The position numbers were made by a program, and so were the translations under genes. Below, in pieces: positions 51,073-59,437 of a stretch of DNA of 64,000 bases; positions within the stretch are counted from its first letter, which is position 1, and the number at the start of each line of letters is the position of its first letter. The notes under the pieces are model-generated. The model searched no databases, was not told the origin of the DNA, and saw only the letters and a list, made by a program, of their open reading frames with translations. Location of the stretch: contig NZ_CP108088.1 of assembly GCF_036192275.1 (NCBI RefSeq), positions 3,969,501 to 4,033,500 of the forward strand. Reading direction: 5' to 3'. The DNA is from Streptomyces sp. NBC_00250. GTDB lineage: Bacteria > Actinomycetota > Actinomycetes > Streptomycetales > Streptomycetaceae.

Positions 51073-52167
51073 GTGCCCTCGTCACCGAGGCCGACCGTCC
51101 CGTCCCCGCACCGCGTCGCCGTGCTCGCGCTGCCCGGTCTGCTCCCCTTCGAACTGGGCATCCCGCACCGCATCTTCGGCCGTGCGCACGACGCCGAGGG
51201 GCGGCTGCTGTACGAGATCGTGACCTGCGCGCCGGTCGCCGGCCCGGTGCCGACGGACGCGGACTTCTCGATCCACGTCGAGCACGGCCCGGAGGCCCTC
51301 GCCACCGCCGACACCGTCGTCGTACCGGCCTCGTACGAGCTGGGTCCGGTCTACGACGAGGGCCGGCTCACCGACGAACTGGCCGCCGCGCTCGCCCACA
51401 TCCGGCCCGGCACCCGGCTCGTCTCCATCTGCACCGGCGGGTACGTGCTCGCCGCCGCCGGGTACCTCGACGGACGCCCGGCCACCACCCACTGGTCCTC
51501 TGCCGAGCACTTCCAGCGGCTCTTCCCGCGCGTACGGGTCGACGCGGACGTGCTGTTCGTCGACGACGGCGACGTCCTCACCTCGGCGGGCGTGGCCGCC
51601 GGGATCGACCTGTGCCTGCACATCGTGCGCCGCGACCACGGCACGGCGGTCGCCAACGACGTCGCCCGCAGGACCGTCGTACCGCCGCACCGGGACGGCG
51701 GTCAGGCCCAGTACATCGAGCGGCCCCTGCCGGAGGCCGGCACCCACACCACGACCACCGCGCGGGCCTGGGCGCTCGCCCACCTCCACGAGCCGATCCA
51801 GCTGCGGGACCTGGCCGAGAAGGAGGCGATGAGCGTACGGACGTTCACCCGCCGCTTCCGCGACGAGGTGGGCATCAGCCCCGGCCAGTGGCTCACCCAG
51901 CAGCGGGTCGAACGCGCCCGGCACCTCCTGGAGTCCACCGGCCTGCCCGTCGACCGGGTCGCGCAGGACGCCGGCTTCGGCACGGCGCAGTCGCTGCGGG
52001 TGCACCTGATGGGCGCGATCGGGGTGACACCGACGTCCTACCGGCGGACGTTCCGCACGGCCGCGTCGGCGTCCTCGGAGGCCGCTTCGGAGGCCGCGGA
52101 GGCCGCTTCGGAGGCCGCGGAGGCCGCTTCGGAGGCCGCGGAGGCCGCTTGGGACGCCTCCTCCTGA
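51073..52167 (+). CDS. GlxA-family transcriptional regulator with Ala/Glu-repeat tail
   Basis: A 364-residue DJ-1/PfpI + AraC regulator. The DJ-1 elbow is SICTGGYVLAAAGYLDG. The AraC helix-turn-helix pair lies at ~225-325 (IQLRDLAEKEAMSVRTFTRRFRDEVGISPGQWL and RVAQDAGFGTAQSLRVHLMGAIGVTPTSYRRTF). A tail of SEAAEAA repeats follows, encoded by a 21-bp tandem repeat. The GTG at 51073 has GGAGGGAGC upstream. The tail overlaps the converging MFS gene. Related to the regulator at 10066. Confidence 0.9.
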   Translation: MPSSPRPTVPSPHRVAVLALPGLLPFELGIPHRIFGRAHDAEGRLLYEIVTCAPVAGPVPTDADFSIHVEHGPEALATADTVVVPASYELGPVYDEGRLTDELAAALAHIRPGTRLVSICTGGYVLAAAGYLDGRPATTHWSSAEHFQRLFPRVRVDADVLFVDDGDVLTSAGVAAGIDLCLHIVRRDHGTAVANDVARRTVVPPHRDGGQAQYIERPLPEAGTHTTTTARAWALAHLHEPIQLRDLAEKEAMSVRTFTRRFRDEVGISPGQWLTQQRVERARHLLESTGLPVDRVAQDAGFGTAQSLRVHLMGAIGVTPTSYRRTFRTAASASSEAASEAAEAASEAAEAASEAAEAAWDASS

Positions 52168-53339
52168 GAGTCCGGCGTCTCCCGCAGGAGCCGCCGCTCC
52201 CCCACCGCGCCGGCCGCCGTGAGCAGCACGGTCAGACCGACCCCGCAGAGGATCGCCGTCGACGGGGCGACGACCTTGAGCAGGCCGCCCGCCAGGGTGC
52301 CGCTCGCCGCGTAACCGGCGCCGACGGCCGCGTACATCACCGAGTACCCGGCGGCGAGCGCGGACGGCGGCAGGAGCTGCCGAAGGGCCAGGTTCCGGGT
52401 GAGCATGGCAGGGGCCTGGAGGAGCCCGGCGACGACGAGGGCCACGGCGATCGCCGCCGCCCAGGGCAGGAGGGCGACCAGGGCGACGCCCGAGGCCACC
52501 GCGAGGACCAGGACGAGGGACTGGACGGCGAGCGGGCCCGGCCAGTGCCCCCGCAGGCCGTACACGAACGCGCCGACCGCCGAACCGATCGAGAACCCGG
52601 CGAGCAGGGGCCCCGCCCAGCCGATGCCGATCCCGCGCTGTTCGAGCAGGGCGGGCAGGATCAGTTCGGCGAGCGCGAGCAGGGTCAGGCTCGCCGCCCC
52701 CAGGACGTACACCGGCCAGGCCCGCAGCAGCGACCGCCGCAGCGACGTGCCGTCCTCCTTGGCCGCCTGCTGCCAGCCGGACGGCAGCGCCCACAGGCCG
52801 GGGACGGACACGGCCATCAGCACCCCCATGAGCAGCAGGGGTACGGCGGGGTCGACGCCGAGCGCGAGGCCGGTGGCGAGGGCGGGAGCGGCGGCCCAGA
52901 TGCCGAAGGTCAGCACCGACTCCATGCTCATCGCCTGGGTCACGGCCCGCTCGGGGACGAGGCTGGTGAGGAGCGCGCGCAGCCCGCCGGGCACGGCGGC
53001 GGGCCCGGCGCCGGCGATCAGGGCGAGGGCTGCGAGCACGACGGGATGCGCCCCGGGCACGAGTCCGAGACCCGCGAACCCGGCGGCCCCGACCGCGAGT
53101 CCGGCGACGAGCTGCGGCCGGGCCCGCTCGGCGTTCATCCGCAGTCCGAGGACGGGCGCGGCGATGATCTCCCCGATGACGTACGCGGCGGCGAGCACGG
53201 CCCCGAGCGAGTACCCGCCGGGCCGCTCCCGGACGAGGAACACGAGGGCGAGGGGCGCCATGGCGACGGGCAGCCGGCCGGCGACGGTGACGGCGGACCA
53301 GGCGAGAACGGGACGGGTGGCGAGCTCGCGATAGGACAT
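52038..53339 (-). CDS. MFS transporter with repeat-encoded C-terminal tail
   Basis: A 433-residue permease with about 12 helices (TRPVLAWSAVTVAGRLPVAMAPLALVFLVRER at the start). It resembles MFS proteins of actinobacteria without a known substrate. The last ~40 residues are a hydrophilic SEAASAA repeat, encoded by the same 21-bp DNA repeat that encodes the tail of the regulator on the other strand. Start at ATG 53339. Confidence 0.85.
   Translation of the reverse strand: MSYRELATRPVLAWSAVTVAGRLPVAMAPLALVFLVRERPGGYSLGAVLAAAYVIGEIIAAPVLGLRMNAERARPQLVAGLAVGAAGFAGLGLVPGAHPVVLAALALIAGAGPAAVPGGLRALLTSLVPERAVTQAMSMESVLTFGIWAAAPALATGLALGVDPAVPLLLMGVLMAVSVPGLWALPSGWQQAAKEDGTSLRRSLLRAWPVYVLGAASLTLLALAELILPALLEQRGIGIGWAGPLLAGFSIGSAVGAFVYGLRGHWPGPLAVQSLVLVLAVASGVALVALLPWAAAIAVALVVAGLLQAPAMLTRNLALRQLLPPSALAAGYSVMYAAVGAGYAASGTLAGGLLKVVAPSTAILCGVGLTVLLTAAGAVGERRLLRETPDSQEEASQAASAASEAASAASEAASAASEAASEDADAAVRNVRR
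52078..52150. repeat. 21-bp tandem repeat coding on both strands
   Basis: About three and a half tandem copies of GAGGCCGCTTCGGAGGCCGC+G. On the plus strand they give SEAAEAA in the regulator tail; on the minus strand they give SEAASAA in the transporter tail. Both frames stay open because the unit is a multiple of three. Confidence 0.85.
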
Positions 53340-53506
53340 GCTCAGGACCGTAACGACGCACACCCGTGAGGCCCACCTCGTTTTCCCACCTCGTTGTCGG
53401 GGGCGCTCACCTTCTCCGCCCTCTCCGGCGTCCTGCTCCACAGACTCCTGCCCGCCACCACCCCCGGTCGGACCACCGGCCCGGGCTTCCGACGCGAGGT
53501 CGACGC

Positions 53507-54466
53507 ATGAAGCACACCACCAACCCCCGCCATGTGATCTTCGGCTCCGGTGCCGTCGGTACGGCCGTCGCCGAGGCGCTGGTCCGTCAGGGGGAGTCCG
53601 TACGCGTCGTCAACCGGTCCGGCCGGGCGGACGTCCCCGACGGTGTCGAGGTGGCGGCCGGTGACGCGGCCGATCCCGCGTTCACCACCGCCGTCGCGGC
53701 CGGCGCGGCCGTCGTCTACCAGGCCCTCAACCCGCCCTACCACCGCTGGCAGCAGGAGTTCCCCGCCCTCCAGGCCGGCGTGCTCGCCGCGGCCGAGGCG
53801 AGCGGCGCCCGGATGGTCTCGATGGACAACGTCTACAGCTACGGGCCGCCCGGGGGCCGGCCGTTCACCGAGGAGACCCCCGACGCCGCGACCACCCGCA
53901 AGGGCCGCCTCCGGGGCCGGATGGCCCAGGATCTGCTCGCCGCCCACCGGGCCGGGCGCGTGGAGGTGGCGATCGGGCGCGCCTCCGACTACTTCGGGCC
54001 GCGCGGCGGCGCCCAGTCCAACCTCGGTGACCTCGTCGTCCCGGCCCTCCTCGCCGGCCGCACCGCCACCGTCCTGGGCGATCCGGACCAGCCCCACACC
54101 TACACCTACATCCCCGACATCGGGGAGGCGCTCGCCCTCCTCGGCCGGCACCCCGACGCTCCGGGCCGCGTCTGGCACCTCCCCAACGACCCGCGCACCC
54201 GCACGACCCGCGAACTCGTCGACCTGGCCCACCGCGCCACCGGCCGCCCCGGTGCCGCCCGCCTGCGCCGGATGCCGACGGCGGCGCTGTACGTGATGGG
54301 CGCGGTCAACCGGACCGTGCGCGAGCTGATCGAGATGCGCTACGAGTTCGCGGAGCCGTTCGTCGTCGACTCCGCGCTCGTCAAGGAGCGGCTCGGCGCC
54401 GTCGCCACGCCGGTCGAGGAGGCCCTGGACCGGACGGTGGCGGCGTACCGCGCGCTCAGAAAGTGA
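53507..54466 (+). CDS. NAD-dependent epimerase/dehydratase-family (extended SDR-like) protein
   Basis: A 319-residue Rossmann-fold protein. The nucleotide motif is IFGSGAVGTAVAEAL (~11-25), and the catalytic-type region is MDNVYSYG with a Tyr but no classical YxxxK. FGPRGGAQSNLGD and TYIPDIGEALALLG follow, as in atypical SDRs acting on sugar nucleotides or quinones. Its ATG overlaps the TGA of a short upstream frame (see findings). The 3' end overlaps the alcohol dehydrogenase gene by 11 bp. Confidence 0.82.
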   Translation: MKHTTNPRHVIFGSGAVGTAVAEALVRQGESVRVVNRSGRADVPDGVEVAAGDAADPAFTTAVAAGAAVVYQALNPPYHRWQQEFPALQAGVLAAAEASGARMVSMDNVYSYGPPGGRPFTEETPDAATTRKGRLRGRMAQDLLAAHRAGRVEVAIGRASDYFGPRGGAQSNLGDLVVPALLAGRTATVLGDPDQPHTYTYIPDIGEALALLGRHPDAPGRVWHLPNDPRTRTTRELVDLAHRATGRPGAARLRRMPTAALYVMGAVNRTVRELIEMRYEFAEPFVVDSALVKERLGAVATPVEEALDRTVAAYRALRK

Positions 54467-55505
54467 GGACCCCCCGGGCCACCTTCCCCGCCTCCGCGTC
54501 CTCCACCGCCCTCGCGAACTCCTCCACCGGGTAGGTGGCGGTGACGAGTTCGTCGAGGAGGAGGCGGCCCGACAGGTACAGCTCGGCGTAGAGCGGGATG
54601 TCGCGCTGCGGGCGGGAGGAGCCGTACCGGCAGCCCAGGATCGACTTGTCGAGGAACATCGCGGCCGGCAGGAAGCTCGCCTCCGCCTTCGGTGCCGTCA
54701 TGCCGAGGAGGATCGCCTGGCCGCGCCGGTCGAGGAGCTCGATGGCCGTACGGACGAGGCCGACGTGTCCGACGCACTCGAAGACGTGGTCGGCCCCGGT
54801 GGGCAGGAGGTCCCGTACGCCGTCCGTCGACGTCAGGAAGTGGCTCGCGCCGAACTGCCGGGCCACCACCTCCTTCGCCGGGTTCGTGTCCACCGCCACG
54901 ATCGTCCGCGCGCCCGCGATCCGGGCCCCCTGGATGACGTTGAGCCCGATCCCGCCCGTGCCGATGACGACGACCGTGTCACCCCGGTCGACCTTCGCCC
55001 GGTTGAGTACGGCCCCGACGCCGGTGAGGACGCCGCAGCCCATGAGGGCGGCGGAGGTGAGGGGGATGTCCTGGGGGATCTTCACCGCCTGGACCGCTTT
55101 CACGACGGTCCGCTCGGCGAACGACGAGTTCGACGCGAACTGGTAGAGCGGCCGGCCACCCCGCGAGAACGGCTGCCCCGGCATCCCGATGGCCTTCCGG
55201 CACATGGTGGGCCGCCCCCGGTCGCAGTCCGCGCAGGCCCCGCAGTTCGCGAGCGTCGAGAGGGCCACGTGGTCGCCGGGGACCACGTGCGTGACCCCCG
55301 GACCGACCGCCTCCACCACCCCCGCGCCCTCGTGCCCGAGGACGACGGGAGGCGGGAAGGGGATCGTCCCGTCGACGACCGAGAGATCGCTGTGGCACAG
55401 CCCGGCCGCCGCGATCGCGACCAGCACCTCCCCGGCGCCGGGGTCCCGTACCTCCAGGTCGTCGACGACCTGGACCTGCTTCCCGTCGAACACCACGCCC
55501 CTCAT
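54456..55505 (-). CDS. Zn-dependent alcohol dehydrogenase (MDR family)
   Basis: A 349-residue NAD(P)-dependent dehydrogenase. The catalytic zinc ligands are C37 and H38 region (AGLCHSDLSV) and the GHEGAGVVE helix. The structural zinc site has four cysteines (NCGACADCDRGRPTMC). The cofactor motif is GTGGIGLNVIQGA. It resembles the mycothiol/formaldehyde- or aryl-alcohol-dehydrogenase branch. ATGA overlap with the upstream SDR gene. Part of the operon headed by the operator at 56492. Confidence 0.92.
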   Translation of the reverse strand: MRGVVFDGKQVQVVDDLEVRDPGAGEVLVAIAAAGLCHSDLSVVDGTIPFPPPVVLGHEGAGVVEAVGPGVTHVVPGDHVALSTLANCGACADCDRGRPTMCRKAIGMPGQPFSRGGRPLYQFASNSSFAERTVVKAVQAVKIPQDIPLTSAALMGCGVLTGVGAVLNRAKVDRGDTVVVIGTGGIGLNVIQGARIAGARTIVAVDTNPAKEVVARQFGASHFLTSTDGVRDLLPTGADHVFECVGHVGLVRTAIELLDRRGQAILLGMTAPKAEASFLPAAMFLDKSILGCRYGSSRPQRDIPLYAELYLSGRLLLDELVTATYPVEEFARAVEDAEAGKVARGVLTF

Positions 55506-56470
55506 GAGCCGTTCTCCTTGCTCGCGTCGGTACGGGTGCTCGTGCCGGGGCCCGTGCCCGTGTTGGGGCGGTCGCCCGCCGCCGCGGCCCGTGCCATCTC
55601 CTCCAGGCGCGCCAGCATCGGCATCGGGTCCACGCCCACCGTCCCCGGCAGGAAGTCCGCGATCCGTTCCGGGGTCCAGGCGCCGCCCTCCGCGTACCCG
55701 GCCCGCAGCTCCCTGGGCTGCGCCCAGACCGCGATCTTCGGGCCGGCGATCGTGTAGACCTGGCCGGTGATCTTCTCCTCGCGGGCGCGCTCGGAGAGCA
55801 GGTAGACGACGAGCGCCGCCACGTCCTCCGGCTCCCCGATCTCCTTCAGCTCCATCGGGACGTTCGCCGACATCCGGGTCCGCGCCACCGGCGCCACCGC
55901 GTTCGCCGTCACCCCGTACTTGTGGAGGCCGAGCGCCGCCGACCGTACGAGGGAGATGATCCCGCCCTTGGCCGCCGAGTAGTTGGCCTGGGCGACCGAC
56001 CCCTGGTGGTTGCCGCTCGTGAAGCCGATGAGGGTCCCCGTACCCTGCCGCCGCATGACCGCCGAGGCCGCCCGGAAGACCGTGAACGTGCCTTTCAGGT
56101 GGGTCGCGACGACCGGGTCCCACTCCTCCTCGGACATGTTGAACAGCATCCGCTCGCGCAGGATGCCCGCCACGCACACGACGCCGTCGAGGCGTCCGTA
56201 CTCCGCGAGGGCGACGTCGACGATCCGCTGTCCGCCCGCCATCGTCGAGATGTCGTCGGCGACCGCGACGGCTGCACCACCCGCCGCCTCGATCTCCTTC
56301 ACGACGGAGAGGGCGATTTCCGAGGTCGGTTCACCGCCCTCGATCGACACCCCGTAGTCGTTGACGACGACCTTCGCGCCCTCCGCCGCGCACGCGAGGG
56401 CCACGGCGCGGCCGATGCCCCGTCCCGCGCCCGTCACGGCGACGACCTTGCCAGCCAAGAAGTTCCCCAC
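55502..56470 (-). CDS. SDR-family NAD(P)-dependent oxidoreductase
   Basis: A 322-residue classical SDR with a C-terminal extension. Nucleotide motif TGAGRGIGRAVALACAAEG; active site SG/Y-S-A-A-K-G (Tyr-x-x-x-Lys). It resembles 3-hydroxyacyl-CoA dehydrogenases of the 17-beta-HSD4 type. I chose the GTG at 56470 (preceded by GGGAGGGGCC), which places the palindromic operator (56492) upstream; the more distant ATG at 56512 would put the operator inside the gene. Confidence 0.9.
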   Translation of the reverse strand: MGNFLAGKVVAVTGAGRGIGRAVALACAAEGAKVVVNDYGVSIEGGEPTSEIALSVVKEIEAAGGAAVAVADDISTMAGGQRIVDVALAEYGRLDGVVCVAGILRERMLFNMSEEEWDPVVATHLKGTFTVFRAASAVMRRQGTGTLIGFTSGNHQGSVAQANYSAAKGGIISLVRSAALGLHKYGVTANAVAPVARTRMSANVPMELKEIGEPEDVAALVVYLLSERAREEKITGQVYTIAGPKIAVWAQPRELRAGYAEGGAWTPERIADFLPGTVGVDPMPMLARLEEMARAAAAGDRPNTGTGPGTSTRTDASKENGS

Positions 56471-56491
56471 GCCCGGCCCCTCCCGCAGTTT

Positions 56492-56540
56492 CTGACGGTC
56501 CGTTAGATTCATTCGTCGTCAGGATTCTACGACCCGTCAG
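56492..56540. promoter_or_regulatory. Catabolic regulon operator, site 4
   Basis: CTGACGGTCCGTTAG (56492-56506), one mismatch in the right half, lies between the divergent SDR operon and cyclase gene. A second, weak copy keeps only the right half (CGTCAG, 56535-56540) plus ACG in the left. Confidence 0.68.
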
Positions 56541-56570
56541 ATACGTGAGAACAAGACCCCGGAGGCCCCG

Positions 56571-57497
56571 ATGTCTCTGCCCGCCGCATTCCACGAGATC
56601 GCCAAGCGCGTCAACAACTGGGGCCGTTGGGGCCAGGACGACGAGATCGGCACCCTCAACCTCGTCACGGACGAGGTCGTACGGGACGCCGCCGCCACCG
56701 TCCGCACCGGTCTGCGCATCCCCCTCGCCGTCGACCTCAAGCAGGACGGCGTCCAGACCGGCATGATCCCCGGCCGCGTCAACCCGCTCCACGTCATGGT
56801 CCAGATCAACCAGGAGCTCTTCGGCCCCGGCACGGTCGCCACCAGCGACGACGCCGTGACCCTCGGCCTCCAGGCCGGCACCCACTGGGACGCCCTGACC
56901 CATGTCTCCCACTCGGGCCACCTCTACAACGGCCGCCCGGCCGCCACCATCACCCCGCACGGCCGCTCCGAGTTCAGCGGCATCCACACGGCCCGGCACA
57001 TCGTGAGCCGCGGGGTCCTGCTCGACGTGGCCGCCGCCAAGGGCCTGGACCGGCTGCCGGGCGACCACGCCGTCACCCCCGAGGACCTGGACGAGGCCGC
57101 CGAGTTCGGCGGGGTGACCGTACGGTCCGGCGACATCGTGCTCGTACGGACGGGTCAGATGCAGCTGTACGCGGCCGGGGACCGGCACGGGTACGCCTTC
57201 CCGTCGCCGGGGCTCTCGATCCGCACGCCGGAGTGGTTCCACGCCCGGGACGTCGCGGCCGTCGCCAACGACACCCTCACCTTCGAGATCTTCCCGCCGG
57301 AGATCGAGGACCTGTGGCTGCCCGTGCACGCCCTCGACCTGGTCGAGATGGGGATGCTCCAGGGGCAGAACTGGAATCTGGAATCTCTGTCCACAGCCTG
57401 TGCACAAGAGCGGCGCCATGCGTTCCTGCTCTCGGCGATGCCCGAACCCTTCGTGGGCGGTACCGGTACACCGGTGGCACCGGTCGCCATCCTCTGA
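56571..57497 (+). CDS. Cyclase-family protein (putative metal-dependent hydrolase)
   Basis: A 308-residue member of the kynurenine formamidase/cyclase family. The metal-binding motif is GLQAGTHWDALTHVSHSG (HxxxDxxxH-like). LRLPGDH- and RTGQ-type segments (IVLVRTGQMQLYAAGD) follow. Such enzymes hydrolyse amide, ester or ring-opened intermediates. It diverges from the SDR/alcohol dehydrogenase operon and shares its operator region. Substrate unknown. Confidence 0.87.
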   Translation: MSLPAAFHEIAKRVNNWGRWGQDDEIGTLNLVTDEVVRDAAATVRTGLRIPLAVDLKQDGVQTGMIPGRVNPLHVMVQINQELFGPGTVATSDDAVTLGLQAGTHWDALTHVSHSGHLYNGRPAATITPHGRSEFSGIHTARHIVSRGVLLDVAAAKGLDRLPGDHAVTPEDLDEAAEFGGVTVRSGDIVLVRTGQMQLYAAGDRHGYAFPSPGLSIRTPEWFHARDVAAVANDTLTFEIFPPEIEDLWLPVHALDLVEMGMLQGQNWNLESLSTACAQERRHAFLLSAMPEPFVGGTGTPVAPVAIL

Positions 57498-57600
57498 GCC
57501 GGTACATCACGCGCTTCACGGGCTTCACGGGTGGCGGTGCGCTCGCGCGCGCCCCGAGCACGGCACGGCGCCGCCGCCACCCGGCCGCGACCCGCACACG

Positions 57601-57621
57601 CCGAGGGCACACGGCCCTCGG
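57601..57621. terminator. Hairpin between converging genes
   Basis: CCGAGGGC (57601-57608) and GCCCTCGG (57614-57621) with a 5-nt loop, between the cyclase gene and the converging HATPase gene. Confidence 0.65.
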
Positions 57622-57673
57622 CTCCCCTCGCCACGAATCGCTCACACCAGAGTGGGCAAAACGCCACGAATCG

Positions 57674-58153
57674 TCAACAGCGCACCCGGCCGGGGGACAC
57701 GGAAGCCGTCGGACCCTGACCCGGCCGCGCACCCTGACCCGGGCCCGGCGAAGGCGCGGCGGGAGCCGCCCGGTCCACCTCGCACCAGATGCTCTTGCCG
57801 GCGCCCTCGGGCTGCCAGCCCCACCGGTCCGCGAGGCCGTCGACCAGCTCCAGGCCGCGCCCGTTGGTGTCCTCGCCCTCGGCGTGCCGGGGCTGCGGCG
57901 GGCGGTCGCTCGTGTCGGCCACCTCGACCCGCACCCCGCCCTCCGCCGCGAACAGCATCCGCAGCACGGCCGGACAGCCGGTGTGCACCACGGCGTTGGT
58001 CACGAGCTCGGAGATGATCAGCACCAGCGTCTCGGCCAGCGGCTCGTCGTCCCCTATGCCCGAGCCGGCGAGCCGTGACCGGGCCCACCTCCGGGCTCGC
58101 CCCACCTCCGCCGGGTCCGGCCCGACCTCCAACTGAACCTGAAGCACCTGCAC
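57674..58153 (-). CDS. ATP-binding anti-sigma-factor-type protein (RsbW-like HATPase)
   Basis: A 159-residue GHKL-fold protein. N-box ELVTNAVVHTG (~49-59), D-box VEVADTSDRPP, G2 region GRGLELVDGLADRWG. The last ~30 residues are Pro/Gly-rich. Streptomyces has many such single-domain serine kinases, which bind sigma factors or anti-anti-sigma proteins. Start GTG at 58153. No sigma factor gene is adjacent. An apparent remnant of a sister gene lies at 31993-32177. Confidence 0.88.
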   Translation of the reverse strand: MQVLQVQLEVGPDPAEVGRARRWARSRLAGSGIGDDEPLAETLVLIISELVTNAVVHTGCPAVLRMLFAAEGGVRVEVADTSDRPPQPRHAEGEDTNGRGLELVDGLADRWGWQPEGAGKSIWCEVDRAAPAAPSPGPGQGARPGQGPTASVSPGRVRC

Positions 58154-58565
58154 CGCTCACACCATCCGAACCGGCGGACACATCGCCTCGCGCCTCACAG
58201 CCATCGACGCCCTTACAGAACGTGATTCCCTTGTGAGACAGCATGGTTGACGTACAGTCACCGCAACAAGCGCTTCGGGCATATTCCAGCGCGAAGGAGT
58301 ACGCGTAGTCCATACTGTGCGACGCACGCTGCGGGGAGTCGAACAGGAGCGCGCGGGGCGCCTCCTCGGGGCGCGAGCGGCGCGCATTCCCGGGCCCGGA
58401 GTCACCTCAGGGGCGACACCGGGACGATCCGGGCCAACGAGCACTCGCATCCCACGGAGCGTACCGGAGCCGGAGGCCGACTCCGGGCCGTGACGGCCCC
58501 GCCCAAGGACACAGACAGGTATCAACATTCCGTGACCCGACGGGCGCGGAGAGCGATGCCGGACG
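58154..58565. other. Spacer upstream of the HATPase gene
   Basis: About 410 bp with no credible gene. A promoter for the minus-strand gene probably lies here. A weak hairpin-like repeat TGACGTACAGTCA occurs near 58247-58260. I see nothing else of note. Confidence 0.4.
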
Positions 58566-59429
58566 TCACAGTCCGGCGGCCACCGCCTCCTCGGCGCGCG
58601 CGGCGGGCAGCCGCAGCTCGGCCCGCACCCAGGCCCGCTTGAGATGCAGGTGGACGTCCGCCTCCCAGGTGAACCCCATGCCGCCGTGCACCTGCAGGCA
58701 GTCGCGGGCGTTTCCGGTCGCGGCCTCGTCGGCGAGGAGCTTGGCCCCGGCGATCTCGACGGGGTCGACGGTGAGGGAGGCGGCCCGGACGGCGGCGCGG
58801 GCGAGTTCGGTACGGACGAGCATCCCGGCGCAGAGATGCTTGACGGCCTGGAACCCCCCGATCACCTGCCCGAACTGCTCCCGCTCGCGGGCGTGGGAAA
58901 CGGCCGCCTCGGTGGTCCGCTCAGCACTCCCGACTTGTTCGGCGGCGGTGAGCAGAACGGCTTCGAGAGCGGTCGCGCCCGCGTTGCCGGGCACGCGGTG
59001 CAGCGGGGTCAGCGGATCCACCGACCGCATCGGTACGGCCCCGGAGGCGTCCCCGACCACCGCGTCCGCCTCGTCCAGCCAAGGGACCAGCCCCTCCTCC
59101 ACCGCGGTGACGACCACGTCCCCCTCCGCGGCGCCCGGCACGACCCCCGCCGCCATGTGCGTGGCCACCAGCGGGCCCGGCAGCAGCGCCCGTCCCGCCT
59201 CCTCGAACACCAGCACCGCCTCGGGGAGGCCGAGCCCCACGCCGCCGTCCTCCTCCGGGACCCGCAGCGCGAAGAATCCCGCCGCCCCGAGCTCCCGCCA
59301 CAGCGCCCGGTCCAGCGCACCGCCCGCGTCCACGGCGGCCCGCAGGGCCTCCCGGTCGAAGCGGCCTTCGAGGAGGTCGCGTACGCCTCGGCGCAGGGCC
59401 CGCTGGTCCTCGGTGAGTCGGAAGTCCAT
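58566..59429 (-). CDS. Acyl-CoA dehydrogenase-family protein, short subunit
   Basis: A 287-residue acyl-CoA dehydrogenase-fold protein, shorter than the usual ~380, beginning MDFRLTEDQRALRRGV. The C-terminal region has GGFQAVKHLCAG and LQVHGGMGFTWEADVHLHLKRA. Short members like this pair with a longer subunit as heteromers (alpha2beta2), as in steroid side-chain degradation. It overlaps the upstream subunit if the GTG at 59441 (GTGA) is used; I took ATG 59429. Confidence 0.85.
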   Translation of the reverse strand: MDFRLTEDQRALRRGVRDLLEGRFDREALRAAVDAGGALDRALWRELGAAGFFALRVPEEDGGVGLGLPEAVLVFEEAGRALLPGPLVATHMAAGVVPGAAEGDVVVTAVEEGLVPWLDEADAVVGDASGAVPMRSVDPLTPLHRVPGNAGATALEAVLLTAAEQVGSAERTTEAAVSHAREREQFGQVIGGFQAVKHLCAGMLVRTELARAAVRAASLTVDPVEIAGAKLLADEAATGNARDCLQVHGGMGFTWEADVHLHLKRAWVRAELRLPAARAEEAVAAGL

Positions 59430-59437
59430 GGCGGGGG

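Noticed and set aside
58246..58260. TTGACGTACAGTCAC as an eighth copy of the catabolic operator
   Set aside because: It matches only 9 of the 12 fixed positions and lies before an unrelated anti-sigma-type gene.
58157..58528. A 123-codon minus-strand frame upstream of the HATPase gene
   Set aside because: Arg/Pro-rich composition, no ribosome-binding site and no recognisable family.
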